DNA of 64,000 nucleotides from Corticium candelabrum (lineage: Eukaryota > Porifera > Homoscleromorpha > Homosclerophorida > Plakinidae): NCBI RefSeq assembly GCF_963422355.1, contig NC_085089.1, positions 467,501 through 531,500 of the forward strand, given 5' to 3'. Positions 1 to 10,236 of the stretch are shown piece by piece. The notes under the pieces are model-generated. The model was not told the origin of the DNA. It worked only from the letters and a program-made list of their open reading frames with translations, and did no database searches. The first letter of the stretch is position 1; each line of letters begins with the position of its first letter. The translations under genes were made by a program, and so were the position numbers.

Positions 1-280
1 ATGTCGTGTGTATGCTAAAAACTTGTGGTCGTCTAGATAGCCCTTTAGAGAGAGCGAAAGACGCGTCAGAGCGTACAGACGCTACTGCAAGCAAGGTGCA
101 TGGACTACCTAACATGGTATAAGCAATTTGACAGTATAAATTGATACATTGTATCTAAATACATCTATTAGTAATTGAATTTGAACGCTAGATTTTTTAT
201 GCTGTGGCATGCATGGTGTCCGGTACACTAGGAATGAATGAATGATATATTTCTGTCGCACCTAAATATGTTACGTAGTA
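1..280. other. intergenic, no gene seen
   Basis: AT-rich sequence with no open frame or recognisable motif. Confidence 0.5.
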
Positions 281-397
281 GTTAACGCATGGTAGGGAGA
301 CGATATCCAGTTTATTGACCGAGGTCTTATCATTTCGGGAAGCCCCTCAAGACCGAGGTCAATACACTGGATATCGTCGACCCTACCATGCATTAAC
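281..397. repeat. foldback (inverted repeat), about 48-base arms
   Basis: The left arm (281-328) reads GTTAACGCATGGTAGGG at its outer end. The right arm (about 350-397) is its near-perfect reverse complement, ending CCCTACCATGCATTAAC. Both arms carry GATATCCAGT and a TTGACC..GGTC core. The short loop and long arms make this a foldback MITE or an extended recombination-site palindrome. It lies just upstream of the recombinase gene and shares an 11-base motif with the palindrome at 1993-2027. Confidence 0.75.
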
Positions 398-610
398 CTA
401 TTTGTTGCATGTTTAACATCCTACTGTCATTAGAGTTCATAGATTATTCAAGTTGAATTAGAGTGGTTGTGTATTGCAATGACAGCTAAAGTTTTATGTC
501 AAACAACCACATTTTGACAGCTGTGAAGTGTTGTCGACGTGCACGTCGGCCCCATAAGGCCACGTGCTCAAAAGTATTAGTACAGTACAGTATTCACGTG
601 TTTTGCCAGC

Positions 611-1901
611 GTGATGTCGGATCAGAAAGAAGACCGTAATAGTGACCAGGACGACGACTTTCAGCCGCCAACAAAGATGAGACGCATTGGTTCCAAAAAG
701 GTTACCACTAGTACTAGCCAGCTTGACAGCAGATTTGCTGAAAAGACAGTACGGACAAAGTACAGGAGTACAGCAAGGGTACGGTTTGCAAGAACACGAC
801 TGCCTGCAACAGTTGGACGATGCAAACATTTGAAGCATGGAGAAGCAATCGAAACAAGGATGCTCTACAAGAAGAGCAGGTACCCACAGACATTCTCTCA
901 ACGAAGGATTCACAACTTTTGCAAGAGTGGCTAATATGGTTCCTACTGGAAGTCTGTCGAGAATTACGTCAAGAAGGACTAGGAACGATCCGCAAGGGTT
1001 CCAGTGTATTCACTGCTGAAGAAGAAGACAGTCTAGGGAAGAAGGGAGTAATTGGCTTAGACACACCTGTAAAACTACTGAGGGCAGTATTCTTTTATAA
1101 TGGGATAAACTTTGCTCTTCGGGGTGGTGCGGAGCACAGAAGCCTCAAATGGAGTCAGGTGACTAGATGCAGCCAAACCACAGACGGATTGTCAAAAGTC
1201 TGTTACATTTATGTCGAGCACGGATCCAAAAATCATAGTGGTGGACTGCATGATTTACGGCATCCAAACAAGAAAGTCACAAGGTAAATTATAGTCAAGC
1301 TCCAACGTGTTTCTGTAAGGTAATAGCATTTTGTGGTTTGTGGTTTATCAGATACGCTAATAAAGAAGCTGGTGACCGTTGCCACGTAAAAATTTTGGAT
1401 CTCTATCTTAGTAAGTTGCCAGCAGGATTTTCTCGAGAAGCCTTCTATTATAAACCTTTGTCGTCTACTCCTTCATTTGGTCCTTGGTATTCAGAGCAAG
1501 TAATCGGTCATAACACGTTGGCTACAATGATGAAAGTGATGACAGCTGAAGCTGGTCTTCCAGTTCGAACCAACCACGCTCTTCGAGCTACTAGTGCGAC
1601 AAGGCTGTTTCAAGCGGGAGTTCCTGAACATGTAATTCAAGGCAGAACCGGCCACAAAACCTTGCAAGCACTGAGACAATATCAAGAGCCATCCGAATTG
1701 CAGCAAATGGCAGCGTGCAAAGTTTTGGACAATGGCCATGGACACACCGATTACATTGACGCAAAAGTCAAGGAGTCCGGAGAGACAACGGAACAGGCAG
1801 ATGAGCTGAAAGTAGAGGTTGAACAGCCGTCTGAAACAGGAAGACAGAATCCGGCGCCAATTGTCATTTCTGACCCGTCTTTACAAACTGCAGTACTGTG
1901 A
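611..1901 (+). CDS. Crypton-like tyrosine recombinase gene (two or more exons)
   Basis: Encodes a tyrosine-recombinase catalytic domain of the Crypton / QRICH-ZMYM (DUF3504) type. A clear intron runs 1284-1351 (AAG|GTAAAT ... TTTATCAG|A) and joins the frame of 820-1283 to that of 1352-1901. Catalytic residues are visible in order: Arg in NFALRGGAEHRSL, the HxxR box in NHALRATSATRLF, the later His in GRTGHKTLQALRQY, and Tyr at the end of that motif. An N-terminal SAM-like segment is suggested by TFEAWRSNRN. The first acidic part (611 to about 740) lies in another frame, so either a further small intron or a frame break lies near 740-815. The C-terminal tail after QMAACK is acidic and low in complexity. 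It could be an active or relic Crypton, or a host-domesticated copy. The intron and the intact tetrad favour a gene that has been kept. Without a homology search the family is inferred from motifs. Confidence 0.7.
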
Positions 1902-1992
1902 ACATTATTATTGGTAAAGAATAAGCTTGTAATCTAAAATAGGTACGCCCATGTATTGATTGCTAGTTGGTTTGCAGTATACAGATTCTGAC

Positions 1993-2027
1993 CGGTCAAT
2001 AAACGTTTATTGACCGTTTATTGACCG
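1993..2027. repeat. palindrome plus direct repeat of TTTATTGACCG
   Basis: CGGTCAATAAA (1993-2003), CG, then TTTATTGACCG (2006-2016) form a perfect inverted repeat with 11-base arms and a 2-base centre. TTTATTGACCG repeats directly at 2017-2027. The same 11-mer occurs at 311-321 in the foldback upstream of the recombinase. Inverted short arms around a small spacer resemble a tyrosine-recombinase binding site, but that role is inferred. Confidence 0.6.
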
Positions 2028-2417
2028 GTAAATATACAATATGTGGTTGAGTTGCTATGGTAGGAGTGTAATATAACGAGAAAAAGAATCCTAGCAACGG
2101 CGGAATAAACACCCAAACATGCAACAAATGCATATATTATAATAGATTGTGTTCGAATATCTACAACAGCTGTCATATGGTTATAATATATTTCAATCAT
2201 GATTTAATTTCTATATTTGGGGGTGGTGGGTCGGAATGCCACATGACTTGGGTGCTAGTCAATGCACCATTGTAGCTTTGTGCTTTATGGTAACTTCTAA
2301 TTTGTCAGAATTGGAGCTCATTGTAAACATTCTCTACAGTTGAATAGATTATTTAGAAAGAACTGGCATGCACACAGTAACCGTTGTAAAGTGAGCTACA
2401 TGCACACATACACAAAT

Positions 2418-2647
2418 CTTGTAAGAGACTTAATTAACTTGATAGCAGAGCTGTAACACACAGCACAACGAAAACAGTATATTTTCAAAACCTTTTTGAG
2501 TTTTAGTTTGTTCCCTTGGTCACCTAGCTATAATAATTTAGTTGATATTAAAAGGCCCATGGATTGGTATGTTTTAAAACATACTGTTTTCATTGTGCTG
2601 TATGTTATAGCTCTACTAATTACTAATTACTGGTAAGTCTTTTACAT
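2418..2647. repeat. foldback MITE (copy A)
   Basis: Inverted arms carry CAGCACAACGAAAACAGTAT on the left and ATACTGTTTTCATTGTGCTG on the right, plus outer matches around GTAAGAGACTTAA and AAGTCTTTTAC. The equivalent element sits at 7641-7850 in the second copy of the duplicated segment, so the insertion is older than the duplication. Confidence 0.65.
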
Positions 2648-2719
2648 ATCCGCCACAGCAATGACCCTGTACAAATTCATGCATAAATATTGTTGCTATC
2701 TAACATTACTGTTTTAGAC

Positions 2720-4180
2720 ATGAGGTATGTATGTCCATGCTTGACCATTGACCAGGTTCACTCTTTATCTTCAAACATAACATCTCAACTGCTTTCATAT
2801 AATCAATCTCTAGTCAAAGTGGTGCATTTGTTCTAGCAGCAAATAGTACTCCTATTGTTCTCACGATCACTTTCTGAGGTGCAAACTTAATGTGGAAGTC
2901 TTGTACGTAACCTCGATTAGTTAAAATAAATAAGTCAAATGACAGCTAAAGAAACCATGAACCATAAAGAATATTGTAACACAACTATTGTCTCATTCTG
3001 TTTACTTATATTTTCTCCCAAAAGGGCCATGCACCTCTAGTGATGAGAAATGCTTGGTAGAGATCATCTTTGATGTAGTCTCTTGTCTGAACATTGACAG
3101 TGAATTTACAACCATTACCCCTGACATGAAATTCCAAACCATCATAGTCAGACAAGTTGAACCTGGCCCAGTGCATTCTAAAATATGATAGTGTGTGACG
3201 GAAGTTTAATTTCATATACATGTCTGCACTACGAGTAGGAAAGAAGCCATATAATGCAAATAGAGTGTTAATTAAACAGAAGTCACATGAGAATTCTCCC
3301 AATTGTGAAATATTTGTGTTGTGCAGTGAAACAAAAACAGTTTTCAGATTTGACTCTCCAGATCTTATAGCTAGACGGACTACTATATGCTCTGGTACCT
3401 TCATTCACTAGATGTAATACACATACTGTAGAGTGGCTACTTTACTTATAGTTTCAAGTTGCATCATCTCACTTGTTTCTCAAGCTGAATGAAATTTTGG
3501 AGTCACAATAAAATATTTCCTAGTTTCTAATGACTAGTTTGTAAATTTATGAGTTATACACAGTTTACACATAAGGCATCAAAGGCTATACCTTGATAAC
3601 TGCCACCCATGCAGCTCAAGCTCCTAGCTCAGCTGGTCTTGAAATGCAGATGCGTAAACATATAATAAGTTAGTTAAAATATTTACACATGCAAAGACAC
3701 ATGAAGCAGTTAGGTAGGCAGGCAAACAAACAGACAGAAGAGGCAAAATCAAACAGACAGACAGACAAATGAATGAAGATATGCACCCATACAGTCAAGC
3801 AGCAGACAGAGTAGAATTTCACTTTCATGCCTTGTATGGCATGGGCTAGACTCGAGCCAGTCTCTCCCCGCCTTCATCATTCCCTGGATTGTCAATCTGA
3901 AGGCGGGGAGAGACTGGCTCCAGTCTACGGGCATAGGCTCGATTGATTCGGTCGTTCCCCCGAGGAGGAGAAAGACCGTGTATGACAGAGATCTGATAGA
4001 GGTGTATATCCAGAATATTTAGCTCGTCTGTCTGCTGGTTAAGTTGATGACAAATTTTCGTGAACAAAGCAGTGCCACTGGGTGTTGTTCCTAATTTGAC
4101 ACTCCCTTCATGCACATCTCTGACATGCATGTACACGTCACCATTGTTTGATGCTCTCTCTTTGCCACTAACGACCACAA
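2720..4180 (-). pseudogene. NDUFAF1 (CIA30)-like, decayed first copy
   Basis: Pieces parallel the better copy at 7917-9754. The segment at about 3006-3160 encodes DYDGLEFHVRGNG and DDLYQAFLITRG, typical of the CIA30 domain of the complex I assembly factor NDUFAF1. The segment at about 2720-2950 matches the last exon, and about 3986-4180 matches the first (TTPSGTALF). Damage visible against copy 2: the last codon before the splice donor of the middle exon reads TAA instead of CAA; the start of that exon has a length difference that shifts its frame; the final exon has lost parts; and a roughly 140-base hairpin element interrupts the first exon. It lies 3' of the arrestin gene in the same order as in copy 2. 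The damage is read by eye; the family assignment is firm. Confidence 0.75.
3847..3985. mobile_element. hairpin MITE inserted in an exon of the NDUFAF1-like pseudogene
   Basis: The arms GCCAGTCTCTCCCCGCCTTC and GAAGGCGGGGAGAGACTGGC are exact reverse complements around a loop of about 25 bases. The sister copy near 9400 runs straight across this point (CTTGTATGGC then GATCTGATAG), so about 140 bases are extra here. The flanks GTATGGC and GTATGAC may be a decayed target-site duplication. Confidence 0.7.
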
Positions 4181-4199
4181 CGTCGTTTCTCTCATTACA

Positions 4200-5074
4200 T
4201 TAATATTGTACTGACGCGATTCTGTTATTTTTCGCACAACATCTTGCCTACGGCTCTCCGCAGAGTAAGTCAGTTACGTTAGGACATGCAGACCCATACA
4301 GTTTCCATTAAAATATTTGCATGGTATGGGTCGTTGACAGATTGAACGTTAGTGGCGCTATAGCTATAGCGATTGACAGAAGTCTTTTATAAATCAGTCG
4401 TCACATCATGCAGTGCACGCAGAGCTAGCTATAAATTAGTTGCATTTAATTTCTCACAGGCTATAGTCTGGTTTGTCAGGATTGAGCCCGACTTTATAAA
4501 CGTCTCTTGCAGTTTGCGGACATGTGCAAAGAGATAAACTTTGAATGCACTTGTAAACTTTTAAGCCATTCACAGCTAGCTCATTGGATTTGAATTGATT
4601 GTGTGCCGCAGTGACTGGAATGTCCTGTGTCTGTGTCTGTGACGCGGATTTATAGAGCTGCTAGGAATCCGGTATAGCCACTACCAGACATTAAATATTA
4701 GTGGACCTATTGAGAAAGGGTCGACACTCTTTTACTTGGAAATTACTTGGTAAGAGGGCTCCATCAACAAAGCATTACAGGTGCTATGTAGTATATGTGT
4801 ATATGCATGTGATAGTATGGTAGTGTTTGGTGTGAGTTATGTAGTGTGTGGCTATGTTCTGTATAACTGCATCTTTGATGTGACAGAAATATATCTTATC
4901 ATACTGTCAACGTAGACTACTATAGTAAGACCACATACACACATAGAATCTTCACTTAGTCAATCACTCAATCACCATTAGCATTCTTCATCCCTGATTG
5001 ACTGTGAAAAAAGAGCATGCATGCTAAGTTAACTAATGAGAATGCAGTGAATACGATATGTATATGCCAGTCCA
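4200..5074. other. intergenic, no gene seen
   Basis: Lies between the NDUFAF1-like relic and the arrestin 3' end. Related in part to the sequence near 9780-10200 by the segmental duplication. No open frame with recognisable content. Confidence 0.5.
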
Positions 5075-6286
5075 TCACAACAGAGGTTGGTCTTCCTTTC
5101 CTTCTTCGTATTCGGGTGGATCACCACGAGTAGCTATAGCAGTTGGAGCCTTCCTGGCATTGTGAGCATATGGATAGACAGGAGTATAATTCAGTGCACT
5201 CTGATCACCATTTGCTGCAACATTGATAACTTGATTTGAAACTGTGAACTGTGGTACAGCAGCAGGAACGGTGGTAGCAGATCGAGGGACAGTCAGTGGA
5301 GGTGGATAACCACAACCATCAATGTCAGTGCTATCAATAGTGACAACATCGTTGACTTGGGATGACTCCCTGAATGGAACAGAGCCAATAATTATTGGAA
5401 AGTAGGTTTCAAGGTCAAACCCTCTAGCAACAGCAATCTCCACTTGTACATAATAGTCACGGGTCAACATTCTGCATGAGTCGATAGTAGGAGGAAGAGC
5501 AGGAATCTCAAGCTTGGCATTACTCCAACTGTCACTTCCTCTTGGAGGAATAGCCCTTCCTGTTCCAAGCCGAGTCACTGTGACCTTGTTGCGGGTGGCA
5601 AGCCCGTTAGTAGGGCTTAAGACAGTTGTAACTGCAACCAACCGAGCTTGCAGACCTACGAGCTGCCTTGAGCTGTGATTTTCAGCTGATGCAGATATAG
5701 TGACCGTCTCACCAGGGCAGTACCCCATACGATCGACGCTGGCAGAAAGAAAGAGTGGACCGGATGTACAGCAACAGCAACAAAGCTGTTTTTCGTTCTC
5801 GCTCGTCATCGAGTGAAGCAAACACGCATCATTGATGTTGATATATTCCAGAATGGTGAACGGCACTTTACATGTGATGTCAGAATGTGACGGTCGGTCA
5901 ACACTTGCAACTACCCAGTACCGAATGTAGCTACGCTCAACAGCCAGTAAGCCGCCATATGTATTGGCATCATGCTCAAACGACCTAGGCAGACGGTCAG
6001 GCAACTTGAATGAGAATGGAAACCGATGTATACCAGCTGGAAGGCTCTCTTGACCAGGTGGAGCGCTCCACAGTTTGAGAACGCGGTTGAGGTAGCAGAC
6101 ATAGTCATAGTAGCGGGTTTTGCATTCCTTCTTGATAGCGTAGGCTTCGCCGTGTATTCCCAAGCAAACACTACGGGAGAGTACTGGCCATGGTCCGCTC
6201 AGTTCCAGGACAATACTGCCAGACAATGTCTGGCCAGAATAGTAGACGGTCTGACCGTTAGTGAACTGGACGAAGAAACGAACCAT
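5075..6286 (-). CDS. arrestin domain-containing protein (ARRDC2/3/4-like), copy 1
   Basis: A 403-residue alpha-arrestin in one uninterrupted exon. The N-terminal arrestin fold begins MVRFFVQFTNGQTVYYSGQ, followed by the C-terminal fold (LSASVDRMGYCPGETVTISA). The linker KQLCCCCCTSGPLFLSA matches the LCC-x2-C-TSGP signature of vertebrate ARRDC proteins. One PPxY motif (PPEY, residues 390-393) near the end should recruit NEDD4-family ubiquitin ligases; such proteins link membrane receptors and transporters to ubiquitination and endocytosis. The start was placed at the Met shared with the paralogue at 11406. An upstream in-frame Met at 6412 would add 42 residues not seen in the paralogue. Neighbour pairing with an NDUFAF1-like gene comes from segmental duplication, not shared function. 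Family is firm; exact orthology is not. Confidence 0.9.
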   Translation of the reverse strand: MVRFFVQFTNGQTVYYSGQTLSGSIVLELSGPWPVLSRSVCLGIHGEAYAIKKECKTRYYDYVCYLNRVLKLWSAPPGQESLPAGIHRFPFSFKLPDRLPRSFEHDANTYGGLLAVERSYIRYWVVASVDRPSHSDITCKVPFTILEYININDACLLHSMTSENEKQLCCCCCTSGPLFLSASVDRMGYCPGETVTISASAENHSSRQLVGLQARLVAVTTVLSPTNGLATRNKVTVTRLGTGRAIPPRGSDSWSNAKLEIPALPPTIDSCRMLTRDYYVQVEIAVARGFDLETYFPIIIGSVPFRESSQVNDVVTIDSTDIDGCGYPPPLTVPRSATTVPAAVPQFTVSNQVINVAANGDQSALNYTPVYPYAHNARKAPTAIATRGDPPEYEEGKEDQPLL

Positions 6287-6412
6287 ATGGTACAGAATGA
6301 GAACAGCGTCACTGGTACGTGTACGCGACTCGACAAAGCGGTAACAAATAGATGTAGTTGTGTCATTTCTGACCTTTCCACGTAGCTGGGTGGGTATGTG
6401 GATGTAGTACAC

Positions 6413-7480
6413 TTGAAGGGATACAGCTAGTACACCAGCTGCAGTGCGGTTCGCCTAGTCCCGACAGCCCCCGCTTTTTTAGATTTCCTGAAGAAGTATG
6501 GTTCATGCAGGGGGGCTTAGCTATGGGAGGGGGAAGTTGCATGGGCACAGGCCTACCCAAAATTTGTCTCTAGGTAGGGTAATTGCCAACACAAACGTTT
6601 ATGCTGTTACCATTGCTGGGGTGCCACTGGATCGATGTTTGTCTTTGTGGTCATAGCAATATGAATGAGTACAGTACTTCTAGTGCTACTTTTCACGGAA
6701 GCAGTCAGGAAAAGAAAGATAATCTAATTTGGCTTATTTTCAGCCAAAGGTTTGATATGTTTTTAGCTCTAGACAGAGTGTCTCGCTATCTAGGGATCGA
6801 AACACAAGATCTACAGATGATTGTGCATGAAGATAAAAAACTAAAGTTACTGGATGCTCTTAAGGATGAGAGTTTCCGCACAAAGCATCAACATTATTTA
6901 CCCTCATGGCAAAAACCTAGATAATTGTCAGAAAGATCTGTACTGTACGCATGGTGTGCATGGTTGCAGGTGACACTCTTGCAGATGTAGAAATGCTAGG
7001 ACGTTATAAGAACTTTATCTAAAGAATTTTAAAGCTTCCTACGAGAAATAGCATGGTGACCTCTTCATTAATTAATTACCAAGTGTTAATTGCATTTTAA
7101 AACTCAGGAAAGTACATAATAAAGCCAAAACTAATAATTTTTGGTTTGCAACGGATATTTTACAACTATTTAAAATGGCTCTGCTAAACTTGTGCCCTCT
7201 AGTCTATGAAACCTGGCAACGCCACAGGCCATGCAGCCACTGATAAGATCCAGTTCACATTCTCAAAGTAGGTACAGATCAAACGTCTCCACAACGTTGT
7301 GTATGACCTCCAAAATGCTCAACTCATTGTTATCGCTGTCAGCACCAATACTGAAGTAGATATATGTGTATTTCTTGTAGATGCATGACTTTAAAGTTTC
7401 CCTACTAATGACCCAATCCTCTCCTCGCAGGCTCGTATATTCACGTGCTCGACCACATGCTGGTGTTACACTCTCCTCAA
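6413..7480. other. intergenic; one unrecognised open frame
   Basis: Lies between the two duplicated units. An open frame on the plus strand at 6583-6924 (113 residues) has a plausible helical part (FSQRFDMFLALDRVSRYLG) but no family I recognise and no clear splice context. It is not called as a gene. Confidence 0.4.
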
Positions 7481-7640
7481 TGGTAACTTGTAATTTGTTA
7501 TACCTGGTAATTGGAAATCATTGTAAAACATTCACTACTGTTGAATGAGATTAATATATCCTCCAGAATGAGCTGGCATGCACATGCAGTTGTAAAGTGA
7601 GCTACATGCATATACACAAATCTTGTATATGTGCACAAAT

Positions 7641-7850
7641 CCTGTAAGAGACTTAATTAATTAGTAGAGTTACAGTATAACAGACAGCACAATGAAAACA
7701 GTATTTTCAAAACATTTCAGTCCATGGACCTTTGGTTACGTATAACAATTTACTGACAAAAGTCCACTGACTGAAATGTTCAAAACGTACTGTTATTATT
7801 GTGCTATAATGTTATAGCTCTGCTAATTACTAATTAACTCTCTGACATAT
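7641..7850. repeat. foldback MITE (copy B)
   Basis: Duplicate of the 2418-2647 element. CAGCACAATGAAAACAGTAT on the left mirrors the AGTACTGTT..GTGCTATAA..TATAGCTCTGC right arm. Its presence in both units at the same relative place dates it before the duplication. Confidence 0.6.
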
Positions 7851-7916
7851 CTGCCACAGCAATAGCCATATACAAATTCATACATAAATCTTGTTGCCAT
7901 TTTAGACATTACTCTT

Positions 7917-8498
7917 TCAGAAATGAGGCATGTCCATTCGTGACCATTGACCGGGGTCACTCTTTATCCTCAAACTCGGCATCTCAACTGCTTTAATATA
8001 ATCAATCTCCAGTTGAAACGGTCCGTTTGTTTTGTCAGCAAGTAATACTCCTATTGTTCTCACTTTTTGAGGTGCAAACTTAATGTGGAAGTCTTGTACA
8101 TAACCTCGATTAGTCAAAATAAACGAGTCAAATGACAGCTAAAGAAACCGTGAATCATAAACAAGTACTACAATACAACAATAGTGTCATTCTGTTTACT
8201 TGTATTTCCTCCCAGAAAGGGCCACCTCTAGTGATGAGAAATGCCTGGTAGAGATCGTCTTTGATGTAATCTTCTGTCTGAATGTTGACAGTGAATTTAC
8301 GCCCATCACCCCTGACACGAAATTCCAAACCATCATAATGAGACAAGTCGAATAGTTCAACCTGGCCCAGTGCATTCTATAATAAGAATGCAGAAAGTTT
8401 CCACGTACTGTGTATGTAATGCACTATGAGTGTACGAAAGGCATAGAACGCAAATAAAGTGTGAATTAAACAGATACATGATGCTCTACAAGTTAAAA

Positions 8499-8558
<60 letters not shown>

Positions 8559-8837
8559 CTCCTCCTCCTCCTCCTCCTCCTCCTCCTGTATTGCTTCTGT
8601 CTAAATGGACACGCTACCCCTTCAGTGAGAACAAAGACAAAGTCATAAAAGTTTTCCCATGCATATTGATGCATTTGTGTATTGCATAGCCTCCTTTGCT
8701 TCGAAAGTACTTAGTTTCTGGGGCCACGTCAACATCAATGAGCGACCTGACATTCCATGAAGCAAAGTACCAAAAGGAAATCCTCTTTTGCGACTTTGTC
8801 GATGTTCTTTGTGCAGGAAATCGACCCCGAGAGACTT

Positions 8838-8903
<66 letters not shown>

Positions 8904-9754
8904 TATGAATATGGAGCAGCCATCCAGTTTTAGTAGTGAATCGTAAGTCTAAGATGATTTCTCAGTGATAAAACAGTTTCCAGATTTGACTCTCCTGATC
9001 TTAGCCACTACTGTGCTCTTGTAGACATAAGGTGAAGTGGATACTTAATTAACTAATTTTGAGTGAATGAGATCTTGGAGTCACAATAAAATATTTCCTA
9101 TTTTCTAATGACTAGTTTGTAACTTTCTGAGTTATAGTAATACACAGTGTACACACGAGGCATCAAAAGATACACTTTGACAACTGCCACCCAGCTCCTC
9201 AGCTGGTCTTGATGCGCAGTTGTGTAAAGTTTAATTAATTAGACTAGCTAATAAAATTTCGAGGCACATGAGACAGTCACGTAGGCAGGGAAACAAACAG
9301 ACACATTTTGATAATCTATTAATTCCATGCAACTTTAGTAGACAAAATCAAGACAGACAGACTAAAATTCATTTTTTAGAATTCACTTTCATGCCTTGTA
9401 TGGCGGTGATCTGATAGCGGTGTATCCAGAATATTTAACTTGCCCGTCTGCTGGTAAAGTCGATGACAAGTTTCCATGAAACAAAGCGGTACCACTAGGT
9501 GTTGTTTCTAATTTACATTCTGACATCCCCTTCACATCTCTGTCTGACACACATGACCAATGTTCGATGCTCTCTTTGCCACTAAACGACCACAATATCC
9601 TTTCTCTCATTACATCGTGCTGACGCGGTTCGGTTCTTTCCCACACGTCGCGTACGGCTCTCCGCAGTGCGAGAGCGAGTCGCTTTCCGACCGTCATCAA
9701 ACCTGTAGCCTCGCTGTCCCAGACGACTCTTAAGTGAAGTAGACTGCACTGCAC
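7917..9754 (-). CDS. NDUFAF1: NDUFAF1-like complex I assembly factor (CIA30 domain), copy 2
   Basis: Mitochondrial chaperone family for assembly of respiratory complex I. The first coding exon (9389-9754) encodes an Arg-rich, Asp-poor leader then ILWSFSGKESIEHW and LFHGNLSSTLPADG, the start of the CIA30 domain. The likely start is Met at 9697 (MTVGKRLALALRR), which looks like a mitochondrial presequence. The middle exon (8200-8361) gives YDGLEFRVRGDGRKFTVNIQ and ITRGGPFWEEIQ. The last exon (7917-8138) gives LSFDSFILTNRGYVQDF and LLADKTNGPFQLEIDYI. Both later exons keep phase 0. A short exon between 8362 and 9388, matching the RIPRGAF region of the family, was not found with certainty. The first exon meets a stop soon after SPPYK, so its donor would have to be a GC site (AAG|GCATGA) unless the end is damaged. 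The intron holds two CA microsatellites absent from copy 1. This is the more intact copy. Confidence 0.8.
8503..8587. repeat. microsatellite (CA)n then (CTC)n
   Basis: About 54 bases of CA repeat followed directly by about 28 bases of CTC repeat, in an intron of the NDUFAF1-like copy 2. Confidence 0.95.
8838..8901. repeat. microsatellite (CA)n
   Basis: Uninterrupted CA dinucleotides, about 31 units, in the same intron. Absent from the matching place in copy 1. Confidence 0.95.
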
Positions 9755-10236
9755 TGTACAACGTTACGTACCTTAGGTTAGTTCACACGCATGTGAGATG
9801 ACCAATTTCTAATTTAAAATACAGTTTTATAATCAAGAATTGCTTGTTTAGTTGTTTTTCTTGACAGATCGAACTTTTATATGGTAGTGTGTGTTTACAA
9901 AGTAAGTAGGGCTTTAATTAATTAACAGATGACAAATATTAGTAAAGCTAGGTATGTGATAGTATCGTTTGGTGTCAGCCATAGTGTGTGGCAACCAGTT
10001 TGTTCTGTCTACCAGTTTCTATTTGCCTTGCATCTTCGATATGATAGAAATATTATATCCTACTATGGTGAGACCACATACACACATAGCTAGCATCTAA
10101 AATTTCTTAGTCAATCACACCTAACTCTTATTGGCATTTGTGATCCCTAATTGAATGTGAAAAGAGCATGCTACGTCAACTAACAATCATATGCAGTGAA
10201 TACAGTATGTATGCCAGTCCATCACACCATTGCAGG

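Noticed and set aside
6583-6924. Plus-strand 113-residue open frame between the duplicated units
   Set aside because: No known family, no convincing splice context and no matching frame beside the second unit.
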